The position numbers were made by a program, and so were the translations under genes. This document shows positions 40,296-46,946 of a stretch of 46,946 bases of DNA, one piece after another. Position 1 is the first letter of the stretch. Every line of letters starts with the position of its first letter. The notes under the pieces are model-generated. The model had not been told where the DNA came from and ran no database searches. It saw only the letters and a program-made list of their open reading frames with translations. Source of the stretch: Paenibacillus alkalitolerans (GTDB taxonomy: Bacteria; Bacillota; Bacilli; Paenibacillales; YIM-B00363); the NCBI RefSeq assembly GCF_016482785.1, contig NZ_JAEMXM010000035.1, positions 1-46,946 on the forward strand, written 5' to 3'.

Positions 40296-41594
40296 GTGTC
40301 CAAAATTACTTTTTTAGGCGCAGGAAGCACCGTTTTCGCTAAGAACGTTTTAGGAGATTGCATGTTCGTGCCTTCTTTGCAAGGATTCGAACTCGCGCTG
40401 TTCGATATCGACCGCGAACGGTTGAAAGATTCCGAGATGATGCTTAACAATTTGAAACGAACGACCGGCAGCAGCTGCCGCGTCGTCGCCTACACAGACC
40501 GGAAAGAGGCGCTTCGAGGAGCGAAGTATGTCGTCAATGCGATTCAAGTGGGCGGGTATGACCCGTGCACGATTATAGACTTCGAGGTGCCGAAGAAATA
40601 CGGGCTGCGCCAGACGATCGCGGATACGCTCGGCATTGGCGGCATTTTCCGCAACTTGCGCACTATTCCGGTGATGCTCGATTTCGCGCGCGATATGCAA
40701 GAAGTTTGTCCCGACGCATGGTTCCTCAATTACACGAATCCGATGGCTGTGCTTACGAACGTAATGAACACATACGGAGGCATCAAGACCGTAGGCTTGT
40801 GCCACAGCGTTCAAGTTTGCGTCCCGCACCTGTTTAAGAACCTCGGCATGGACATAACGGGGATTCAGTCGAAAATTGCTGGCATTAACCATATGGCTTG
40901 GCTTCTTGAAGTGAAGAAAGACGGCGTCGATTTGTATCCGGAAATTAAAAAGCGCGCCGCCGAGAAACAAAAAGAGAAGCACGGGGATATGGTCCGATTG
41001 GATTTAATGCTGAAATTCGGATATTACGTGACGGAATCGTCCGAGCATAACGCCGAATATCATCCGTACTACATTAAGTCGAAGTATCCCGAATTAATCG
41101 AGAAATTCAATATCCCGCTCGATGAATATCCGCGCCGCTGCATCAATCAGATCGAGGGCTGGAAATCGATGCGGGACAAATTGGTGAACGACGACAATTT
41201 GACGCACAAACGGTCGCACGAGTACGCGTCCTATATTTTCGACGCGATGGAGACGAATACGCCGTTCAAGATCGGCGGCAACGTCATGAACACCGGATTG
41301 ATCACGAACTTGCCGAAAGAGGCTTGCGTCGAGGTGCCTTGCCTTGTCGACGCGAGCGGCGTAACGCCCACTTATGTCGGCGACCTGCCGCCTCAGCTCG
41401 CTGCGCTCAACCGTACGAACATCAACACGCAGCTGCTTACGATCGAAGCGGCGATTACGGGCAAGCGCGAGCATATTTATCACGCGGCGTTTCTCGATCC
41501 GCATACGGCGGCGGAGCTGCCGCTTGACGAAATCGTCTCATTGTGCGACGACTTGATCGAAGCTCACGGCAGCTGGCTGCCTGAGTTCAAATAA
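40296..41594 (+). CDS. melA: Alpha-galactosidase, glycoside hydrolase family 4
   Basis: NAD+- and Mn2+-dependent glycosidase of 432 residues that hydrolyses alpha-galactosides such as melibiose by an oxidation-elimination route. The Rossmann start is ITFLGAGSTVFAKNVLGD. NYTNPMAVLTNVMN carries the substrate-binding Asn, GLCHSVQ the metal-binding Cys and His, and AGINHMAWLLEV the second His. GTG start follows GAGGGGG. No transporter is adjacent, so the sugar must enter by a system outside the window. Specificity could extend to alpha-galacturonides. Confidence 0.92.
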   Translation: MSKITFLGAGSTVFAKNVLGDCMFVPSLQGFELALFDIDRERLKDSEMMLNNLKRTTGSSCRVVAYTDRKEALRGAKYVVNAIQVGGYDPCTIIDFEVPKKYGLRQTIADTLGIGGIFRNLRTIPVMLDFARDMQEVCPDAWFLNYTNPMAVLTNVMNTYGGIKTVGLCHSVQVCVPHLFKNLGMDITGIQSKIAGINHMAWLLEVKKDGVDLYPEIKKRAAEKQKEKHGDMVRLDLMLKFGYYVTESSEHNAEYHPYYIKSKYPELIEKFNIPLDEYPRRCINQIEGWKSMRDKLVNDDNLTHKRSHEYASYIFDAMETNTPFKIGGNVMNTGLITNLPKEACVEVPCLVDASGVTPTYVGDLPPQLAALNRTNINTQLLTIEAAITGKREHIYHAAFLDPHTAAELPLDEIVSLCDDLIEAHGSWLPEFK

Positions 41595-41657
41595 TTGTCC
41601 GGGAATCGGCGACGGCGGGATCCTCCTACGTGGGTGGGGGACTCTTTTCTTTGCACG

Positions 41658-41732
41658 AACGATGTACATGACTCCGGAGACGTTACAAGGATTAGAGGCG
41701 GTCGGGCTCCTGAGTCATGTATACGGATCGTT
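41658..41732. repeat. Long imperfect inverted repeat upstream of racE
   Basis: Arms AACGAT-GTACATGACTC-cGGAG (41658-41679) and CTCCtGAGTCATGTAtacgGATCGTT (41707-41732) can form a stem of about 20 pairs with a 27-base loop. It lies in the 346-base gap between melA and racE. There is no T-run. The rest of the gap shows no gene; the racE promoter is not clear. Confidence 0.65.
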
Positions 41733-41940
41733 ACGCTGACACCGTTCCTTCCTGGCTTCTTCCGCTCGTTCGTTTCCCCCTCAATTCGCCGACTTTCCGT
41801 GCCGCCGGCCAATTTCCACGTTGCTTGTATCCAATGTCCGTCGTATAATGTAAATTTCGGAGCGGTGACCTTTTGAACTGCCGCTACATATTCTGCTTAT
41901 GTCGCAATCCATTACAAACTTACAAAGGAAGCGGTACAGC

Positions 41941-42756
41941 GTGTCAAACCAGCAGGCTATAGCAATTCTGGATTCGGGTGTCGGAGGATTGACCGTAGCG
42001 AAAGAAGTGATGAGGCAGCTTCCTCAAGAGAAAATTATTTATTTCGGAGATACGGATCGAGCTCCTTACGGGCCGCGGCCGGCGTCGGAGGTCGTGTTGT
42101 TCACGACGCAGATCGTAGATTATTTGCTTCAATTCCAGCCGAAAATGATCGTAATCGCGTGCAATACGGCGACGGCTGTCGCCCTCGAAACGATCCGCGC
42201 ACGCGTGAACGTGCCTGTCCTTGGCGTTATTACACCGGGTGCGCGCGCGGCGATCAAAGCGACGCGCAACGGGGAAATCGGCGTGATCGGGACGGATGGA
42301 ACGATACGCAGCGGCGCCTACGAAACGGCGCTTCGCCGCATTTCTCCGGGCATCCGTGTCATCTCCAAAGCATGTCCCACGTTCGTTCCGCTTGTCGAGA
42401 AGGGACTGTTTCGTTCTTCCGAAGCGAGAGACACCGTTTGCGATACGCTCAACGGCTTGAAAGACGAAACGATCGACACACTCATCCTTGGCTGTACTCA
42501 TTATCCGTTTTTGGCCGACTTGATCCAAGAGTGTATGGGTCCGGGTGTGACGCTTATTTCGTCTGCCGATCAGACGGCGAGGGACATTAGTACGCTGCTT
42601 TACCACAACGGCCAGTTGGCGTCTTCCCGCGAATTGCTTATGCATCGGTTTTTTTGCAGCGGCGACGCGAATACTTTTCATGCGATTGTACAGGAATGGC
42701 TTAACGAAGAGATCTGCGTAACGCCCGTCGTCTGGCAAGTGCCCCGTTTCGTATAA
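41941..42756 (+). CDS. racE: Glutamate racemase
   Basis: Supplies D-glutamate for peptidoglycan, 271 residues. Two catalytic cysteines are in place: Cys74 in IACNTATA and Cys185 in LGCTHYPFL. The N-terminal DSGVGGLTV and FGDTDRAPYG motifs are intact. I chose GTG at 41941, nine bases after AAAGGAAG; the frame is open 14 codons further upstream without a ribosome site. It precedes a gamma-D-glutamyl endopeptidase gene, linking D-Glu synthesis and D-Glu peptide cleavage by position. Confidence 0.94.
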   Translation: MSNQQAIAILDSGVGGLTVAKEVMRQLPQEKIIYFGDTDRAPYGPRPASEVVLFTTQIVDYLLQFQPKMIVIACNTATAVALETIRARVNVPVLGVITPGARAAIKATRNGEIGVIGTDGTIRSGAYETALRRISPGIRVISKACPTFVPLVEKGLFRSSEARDTVCDTLNGLKDETIDTLILGCTHYPFLADLIQECMGPGVTLISSADQTARDISTLLYHNGQLASSRELLMHRFFCSGDANTFHAIVQEWLNEEICVTPVVWQVPRFV

Positions 42757-42814
42757 ATTCATTCGGCAAGCGTTTCCCGCATATGCTGATTGATAAAAAG
42801 GGGAGGCGTATGCG

Positions 42815-43912
42815 GTGACAAAAATCATAAAGACCGAAGAAGGCGACACTTGGTTTCGCGTTTCCCGCCGGCACGGCGTGAACGAATATGCTCTTTATGC
42901 CGCAAACCCCGGCTTGCCCGCCGGGGATTTTATTATTCCCGGCACTTCAATTTCGGTACCGGATACCTCCGGTGCCGGCGCAGACGCTAAAGCAAGCGGC
43001 GCTTTGATCGTGGATACGCTGCGGCCTTACGGTTATGTTGAGTTGAAATCGGACGCAGAATTGTTGGGCGACCGATATCCGATGATGGACTGGTCGACGA
43101 TCGGGCGAAGCGTGCTCGGTAGGGAGCTGTTTGCGGTTCGGATCGGAACCGGTCCCAAAGAAGTGTTTTATAACGGATCGTTTCACGCGAACGAATGGAT
43201 TACGTCATTGGTGCTGATGAAATTTATAGAGGATGCGAGCCGGGCGGCGGGTGAAGGAGTCAGTATGCGAAATATCCTTTTGTCAGCTTTGTTTGAGCGT
43301 GTTACGTTGTGGATTGTGCCGATGGTGAACCCTGACGGAGTCGAGCTGGTCCACACGGGGGCTTACCCCGGGCATCCGTATAGAGACAGCCTCCTTCATT
43401 GGAACGACGGTTACGGCCGGTTCGAGCATTGGAAGGCGAACATACGCGGCGTCGACTTGAACGACCAGTTCCCGGCCCACTGGGAGGAAGAGCGGGAACG
43501 CCGTTCCCCCGACGGACCGGGGCCGCGCGATTTCGCAGGAGAGCATCCGCTGTCCGAGCCGGAAGCATTGGCGGTCGCCCGGTTTACGGAGCAGAGGGAT
43601 TTCAAGCTGACGATGGCGTTTCACTCGCAAGGCCGAGAAATCTATTGGAACTACCGGGATATGGAGCCTCCGCAATCCGAGCGGATCGCGTCGGATTTGT
43701 CGGCTGCCAGCGGATATGCGCCGGTCAAGCTGACGGGCAGCGACGCCGGCTATAAAGATTGGTGGATTCAGGAACGGCGCCGTCCCGGTTTCACCGTCGA
43801 GCTTGGGTTGGGTGTGAATCCTCTCCCGCTAGGTCAGTTCTCACTCATTTACAGAGAAGCGTTCGGCATTCTCCTTGGAGGCTTGGTGGCGGCGGCGGAC
43901 GGCAACTGGTAG
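42815..43912 (+). CDS. M14-family gamma-D-glutamyl-L-diamino acid endopeptidase with LysM-like domain
   Basis: Zinc carboxypeptidase-type cell wall hydrolase of 365 residues. An N-terminal LysM-like domain (about 1-50, GDTWFRVSRRHGVNEYALYA) would bind peptidoglycan. The M14 domain has the zinc motif HANEW (HxxE) near residue 127, substrate-binding NPDGVEL and DLNDQFPAHW, a second zinc His in FHSQGREIYW, and catalytic Glu in FTVELGLG. There is no signal peptide, consistent with the sporulation endopeptidase I family acting inside the mother cell or spore. GTG start follows GGGAGGCG. Confidence 0.88.
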   Translation: MTKIIKTEEGDTWFRVSRRHGVNEYALYAANPGLPAGDFIIPGTSISVPDTSGAGADAKASGALIVDTLRPYGYVELKSDAELLGDRYPMMDWSTIGRSVLGRELFAVRIGTGPKEVFYNGSFHANEWITSLVLMKFIEDASRAAGEGVSMRNILLSALFERVTLWIVPMVNPDGVELVHTGAYPGHPYRDSLLHWNDGYGRFEHWKANIRGVDLNDQFPAHWEEERERRSPDGPGPRDFAGEHPLSEPEALAVARFTEQRDFKLTMAFHSQGREIYWNYRDMEPPQSERIASDLSAASGYAPVKLTGSDAGYKDWWIQERRRPGFTVELGLGVNPLPLGQFSLIYREAFGILLGGLVAAADGNW

Positions 43913-44011
43913 AATGGAGGAAAGTTTCGTCTCTCGTTTCGATTCCGGTATGGAGGAAGTCCCCGGAGGGCAACGATAAGAGCATAATGTTCTCCAAGGA
44001 GGGCCGCTTTT

Positions 44012-44260
44012 ATGAAGAAATGGCTTTCGATCGCGGGGTGGGCGCGCATCGCCGCAAAGCTCGGCGCCTACCTCCGCTCGCCTATAATACCGCTTTGGGA
44101 GAAGGCGCTGCTGTTGGTGCCGGTTATCGCCTATTGGGTGCTTCCCGATGTATTGCCTTACCTGCCGTTTGACGATTTGGCCGTTACATTGATTATGGTG
44201 AATTGGTTCGTCGGGCGGATCGAGCGAAAATATCCTGCCTTGAACAGGGACAAGCTTTAA
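44012..44260 (+). CDS. YkvA-like small membrane protein (DUF1232)
   Basis: Protein of 82 residues. After an N-terminal basic helix, PLWEKALLLVPVIAYWVLPDVLPYLPFDDL matches in pieces the DUF1232 pattern (membrane helix, then D-x-(I/L)-P and DDL). A second hydrophobic stretch (AVTLIMVNWFVG) follows. ATG is preceded by AAGGAGGG at 12 bases. Function unknown for the family. It is probably cotranscribed with the HesB-like gene 29 bases downstream. Confidence 0.8.
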   Translation: MKKWLSIAGWARIAAKLGAYLRSPIIPLWEKALLLVPVIAYWVLPDVLPYLPFDDLAVTLIMVNWFVGRIERKYPALNRDKL

Positions 44261-44289
44261 ACTTTACACATAAAGGAGAACAACCGGAC

Positions 44290-44592
44290 ATGAAATGCAA
44301 AATAACACGGAATGCCGCGAAAATGCTGTTGAAAGAGATGGAAGGGGAAGAAAACAAGGAGCTGAAGCTGCGCGCATACGTCACTCATGCACACGGAGAC
44401 CATGCCCATTACGGTCTTGGATTGGATGCCCCTACGGATGAGGATGTCGTCGTTGCGACGGATAAAGGAATTGAAGTCATATTGAAGAAAGACGATCCTT
44501 TCTTGGACGGCATAGTGATCGATTACTTGTATACGCCTGAAGAAGGGTTCGTCATTACGAACCCGTCGAAAGGCAATCACGGCGATCATTAA
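44290..44592 (+). CDS. HesB/IscA-like protein lacking the cluster-binding cysteines
   Basis: Protein of 100 residues with the HesB/YadR fold pattern: KITRNAAKMLLKEM, LKLRAYVTHAHGDHAHYGL, GLDAPTDEDVVVATDKGIEV, DGIVIDYLYTPEEGFVITNP. True IscA proteins have three cysteines, including a C-terminal CGC. Here only Cys3 is present and the tail is KGNHGDH. Iron-sulfur scaffolding is therefore doubtful; the His-rich loop (HAHGDHAH) could bind metal. ATG at 44290 follows AAAGGAGAA. The stop overlaps the end of the convergent ATP-grasp gene by four bases. Confidence 0.8.
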   Translation: MKCKITRNAAKMLLKEMEGEENKELKLRAYVTHAHGDHAHYGLGLDAPTDEDVVVATDKGIEVILKKDDPFLDGIVIDYLYTPEEGFVITNPSKGNHGDH

Positions 44593-45656
44593 CTGTCTGA
44601 CTTCGCACCGATCCCCGCCCGGACCGCCGCATAGCGGATCGGCGCGAAAAGAGCGTCCGCGTATGCTTTCTCTCCGGAAAGCGCGCGGACGATTTTTTTT
44701 CCGGGCTTGACGTTCACTTCAATGATTTTCACCGTACCCTTCCGTTCCACCGCAAGATCGATGCCGAGCTCGATGAACGGTTTGCCGTAAGCGGTCTCGA
44801 GCAAGCCGGGGACGAGTACGGCAACGCGGGTAAGTTCGTCGGCGATCGTTTCCGCTTTGCTTTCGCCGAATTGGCCGGACAGAAACGGAAGCAAGGGGTG
44901 TACGGCACCGCCGGCGCGCAGATTTGCTTTGATTGTTCCCTCCGCGCCCTTCCTCACGCCGATCGCCGTCATCCCCCAAGAGTGATTCGGCTGCTTTTGC
45001 ATTAACGCCCGGACATCGTACACCCGTCCGTCCCGATCCCGTATGTCGAGCCACTGCTGAACCAAGATGTCGCCTTCGGTATAAGAACGGTCAAGCTTTC
45101 TAAGCAGCCGTCCCTCCGTCATCATCACGCGCCGTTCCCGTCGGTCTTGCCAAATATAAGACGAAGGCTTCCGGTCGTGCGTACGTTCTACCTTGACAAT
45201 GCCGGTTCCCCCTTTGCCGTTGCGCGGCTTGAGTACAACAGCGCCATATTGCCCGGCCATGGCGATTACGGTTCCGGGACCCTTATACAATCGGGTCGCG
45301 GGCAAGTACCGTTCCAAGCCTGACCGCTGAAGCTTATTGTGGATTTCCCATTTATGGCCGAGGCCGTAACCGACACATTCCACATTGGGGTCGTGTTTGA
45401 ATCGTCTGACGAGACGGACGGTTTTGTGCGATACGTAATAACCTAGGTCGTGAATGACGTCGGGATAAGGACATACGACGTCTTCCCATACCCCTCTTCG
45501 GTAACGGAATGCATGGAGCCTCCGGACATTGTGTCGAATCCTCTCCGGTGTGAACAACACGGTGTCCGAGAAACCGAGTTTCTCGGCTTCTTGAGCCCAA
45601 TGATCGAACCGGCGCGGATTCGGTATGCGGTGAGTGAGAAGTCCCATGGTTGTCAT
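44589..45656 (-). CDS. YheC/YheD-family ATP-grasp protein
   Basis: Protein of 355 residues of the endospore coat-associated YheC/YheD family. The N-terminal domain carries VCPYPDVIHDLGYY. The C-terminal ATP-grasp domain (about 130-350) has VVLKPRNGKGGTGIVKVERT for the nucleotide loop, ILVQQWLDIRDRDGRVYDVR, and FIELGIDLAVERKGTVKIIEVNVKPG with the metal-binding Glu and Asn. It presumably ligates an amine to a carboxylate in the spore coat, though no substrate is known. ATG at 45656 is ten bases after GGAGG; a GTG at 45665 touches the ribosome site. Confidence 0.88.
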   Translation of the reverse strand: MTTMGLLTHRIPNPRRFDHWAQEAEKLGFSDTVLFTPERIRHNVRRLHAFRYRRGVWEDVVCPYPDVIHDLGYYVSHKTVRLVRRFKHDPNVECVGYGLGHKWEIHNKLQRSGLERYLPATRLYKGPGTVIAMAGQYGAVVLKPRNGKGGTGIVKVERTHDRKPSSYIWQDRRERRVMMTEGRLLRKLDRSYTEGDILVQQWLDIRDRDGRVYDVRALMQKQPNHSWGMTAIGVRKGAEGTIKANLRAGGAVHPLLPFLSGQFGESKAETIADELTRVAVLVPGLLETAYGKPFIELGIDLAVERKGTVKIIEVNVKPGKKIVRALSGEKAYADALFAPIRYAAVRAGIGAKSDS

Positions 45657-45849
45657 ACCGAACACCCCTCCTATTGATCTATTGGAACTTATTATATTCA
45701 GCTAGAGTATGATTTGCGCACAGTCGATGTAAACGCTCCGTAGAGTTAATCGTCAACGTCTTCTGCGGAGAAATGTTGATGGAGTATTCAATGGTCATTT
45801 CGTGTAAAATGTTACAAGGAAAATATTGCGAAAACGGAGGAATCATGAC

Positions 45850-46485
45850 ATGCCGATCGTCGATGCAGAGCAGTATACGGAATCGCTGCACGAAACCGAT
45901 GAACAGTTGGAACAGGTGTTGGAGAGTGTCCGGACAAACGGAATGCCGGAAATTTCAGTGAAGCCGGGGTACGGGCGGTTGCTGACATTGCTTGTTGCCG
46001 TATCCGGAGCAAGGCGGGTTTTGGAAATCGGAGCCCTGGGGGGCTATAGCGGAATATGTCTTGCCAGAGGGTTGGGTCCGGGCGCAGTTTTGGTTTCTTT
46101 GGAACTGAAACAGGAATATGCCGATTTGGCGAAGCGAAATTTGACCGAGGCGGGGTTTGGCGGTATCGTGACTTATCGTGTCGGAGAAGCTTTGCACAGT
46201 TTGGAGGAGTTGTCCGCGGAAGGGCAGACGTTCGACTTCTTCTTCATCGACGCGGATAAAGGAAATTATCCGAAATACTTGGATTGGGCGCTGCGGTTGG
46301 GATCGCCGGGAGCTGTCATTGTCGGGGACAACATGCTTATGCACGGACGGAGCATGGATCCGGATTCTTCTTCGCCGTCGGTTGCCGCCATGCGGCAGTT
46401 TAACGAGCGAATCGCATCGGATCCGCGTCTGCAAGGCGTGGTGCTGCCGGCTTATGACGGATTGGCGATTGCCCGGATTCGGTGA
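45850..46485 (+). CDS. SAM-dependent O-methyltransferase (class I, caffeoyl-CoA type)
   Basis: Protein of 211 residues of the COMT-like O-methyltransferase family. The SAM-binding loop is VLEIGALGGYSGICLA (about 59-74), the acidic end of strand beta-2 is SLELKQEY, the metal/catalytic region is FFFIDADKGNYPKYLDWAL, and VIVGDNMLMHG supplies the next metal ligands. Substrates in bacteria are usually catechols or tRNA hydroxyuridine (TrmR-like). The latter is possible because Bacillales TrmR belongs to this family. ATG at 45850 lies eight bases after CGGAGGA. Confidence 0.88.
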   Translation: MPIVDAEQYTESLHETDEQLEQVLESVRTNGMPEISVKPGYGRLLTLLVAVSGARRVLEIGALGGYSGICLARGLGPGAVLVSLELKQEYADLAKRNLTEAGFGGIVTYRVGEALHSLEELSAEGQTFDFFFIDADKGNYPKYLDWALRLGSPGAVIVGDNMLMHGRSMDPDSSSPSVAAMRQFNERIASDPRLQGVVLPAYDGLAIARIR

Positions 46486-46553
46486 GGAGGATCAACGGCC
46501 AGTCCGACTGTTGTTGGGAAAATTTGGTGCGCCCCTCGTCTCCTGTCTTCTAT

Positions 46554-46688
46554 GAGTCTATCACCATGACTCAGCACCGGTGTTCTTTACGCGACTCTCT
46601 CACCATGACTCAGCACCTGTGTTCTTTACTCGACTCTGTCGCTTTGATCCGCACCGATGTATCTTAACCGACTCTATCGCTTTGACCC
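46554..46688. repeat. Degenerate tandem repeat, 38-39 base unit
   Basis: Units start at 46554, 46593, 46632 and 46670 and share GACTCT(A/C/G)TC followed by (A)CCATGACTCAGCACC or (G)CTTTGA(T/C)CC. Units 1 and 2 are nearly identical; 3 and 4 are diverged. A last partial copy (CTATCACCATGACTC) is at about 46740. No gene is credible here. Confidence 0.7.
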
Positions 46689-46770
46689 AATGGTTTTCCC
46701 AGAAATTGGGACACATCATCTGCCACTCATCCCCCGACCCTATCACCATGACTCCGCAAAGAATGAACAA

Positions 46771-46798
46771 AACCCGGATTTGCCGCTCCGGGCTTTTT
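46771..46798. terminator. Bidirectional terminator-like hairpin
   Basis: CCCGGA (46773-46778) pairs with TCCGGG (46787-46792), followed by CTTTTT on the plus strand and preceded by AAAA, giving TTTT on the other strand. It may end the methyltransferase transcript. Confidence 0.7.
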
Positions 46799-46849
46799 GC
46801 GTATTCCTTATTGCGGTCGACTGCGGAGTTATATACATCGAGTTTTTGC

Positions 46850-46909
46850 GGGAGAGGGCACATCGGGAGAAGGTGCGTCGGGAGAGGGTACGTCGGGAGA
46901 TGGAAATTC
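46850..46909. repeat. Four tandem 15-base repeats, GGGAGA(A/G)GG(C/T)(A/G)C(A/G)TC
   Basis: Units at 46850, 46865, 46880 and 46895 are in perfect register; the fourth is diverged. All share GGGAGA and end TC. The array stops five bases before the -35 of the terminal promoter. Confidence 0.75.
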
Positions 46910-46913
46910 GGAC

Positions 46914-46942
46914 TTGAAATAGGAACACATGTTTGATATAAT
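46914..46942 (+). promoter_or_regulatory. Sigma-A promoter with embedded LexA-like box
   Basis: TTGAAA (46914-46919), exactly 17 bases, then TATAAT (46937-46942). The spacer contains GAACACATGTTT (46923-46934), close to the Gram-positive SOS box. The gene it serves lies beyond the window and is a candidate DNA-damage-inducible gene. Confidence 0.75.
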
Positions 46943-46946
46943 GAAA

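Noticed and set aside
41595-41940. T-box or other known riboswitch before racE
   Set aside because: The inverted repeat is strong, but no T-box core (TGGNACC-type) sequence and no terminator T-run were found.
46554-46688. CRISPR array
   Set aside because: The units run directly into each other with no unique spacers, repeats diverge strongly, and no cas genes are present.

Overview
The window reads as chromosomal DNA of an endospore-forming, moderately GC-rich Firmicute, most probably a member of the Paenibacillaceae (Paenibacillus/Cohnella type). Supporting signs are strong AGGAGG ribosome sites with many GTG/TTG starts, an alpha/beta small acid-soluble spore protein, YtaF and YheC/YheD-type sporulation proteins, a lipoteichoic acid synthase, a polA-mutM-ytaF-coaE-(transglycosylase)-nrdR block, and PHO boxes of the Bacillus PhoP type. 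No phage, insertion sequence or CRISPR array was seen.

Layout. 1-3.1 kb: opuA glycine betaine ABC importer (minus strand), divergent from a GbsR/MarR-type regulator and an ABC exporter (3.2-5.6 kb). 5.6-9.5 kb: an array of four small hairpin repeats, then a YkoS-like GT-C membrane protein divergent from a lipoteichoic acid synthase. 9.5-11.3 kb: a chemoreceptor. 11.4-18.2 kb: pstS-pstC-pstA-pstB-phoU behind a PHO box with an exact 11-bp period, followed at close spacing by an EAL-CBS-GGDEF protein. 18.2-25.8 kb: a HAD-like protein, then polA, mutM, ytaF, coaE, a lytic transglycosylase, a spore protein and nrdR, with three copies of a dispersed intergenic repeat. 25.8-27.9 kb: tRNA-Ala(GGC), the frameshifted tail of a 5'-nucleotidase gene, and a Phd/YefM-Uma2 fusion behind a near-perfect operator palindrome. 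28-31.8 kb: a 7TM-PAS-GGDEF protein, an FGGY sugar kinase and ThpR. 31.9-36.3 kb: an ECF sigma factor behind two terminator-like hairpins, two XRE regulators, several very small membrane proteins, a TPR protein, a DUF86 protein and selD. 36.3-39.2 kb: a c-di-GMP-I riboswitch leader feeding a translationally coupled SigO-like / YvrJ / RsoA-like cassette, directly downstream of a LytTR-GGDEF-EAL protein. 39.3-46.9 kb: AraC regulator and GH4 alpha-galactosidase, racE, an M14 endopeptidase, a YkvA-like protein, a HesB-like protein, an ATP-grasp spore protein and an O-methyltransferase. The window ends in tandem repeats and a promoter carrying a LexA-like box.

The main theme is cyclic di-GMP. Three proteins with GGDEF and/or EAL domains and one c-di-GMP riboswitch lie within about 23 kb. 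One of the proteins is apparently tied to phosphate starvation through the pst operon. Another carries a putative DNA-binding LytTR domain and sits immediately upstream of a riboswitch that appears to control a split (two-subunit) sigma factor. This riboswitch/sigma locus is the best candidate for an undescribed regulatory system here.

All calls come from reading the sequence and from remembered family motifs. No alignments, structure predictions or database searches were run.
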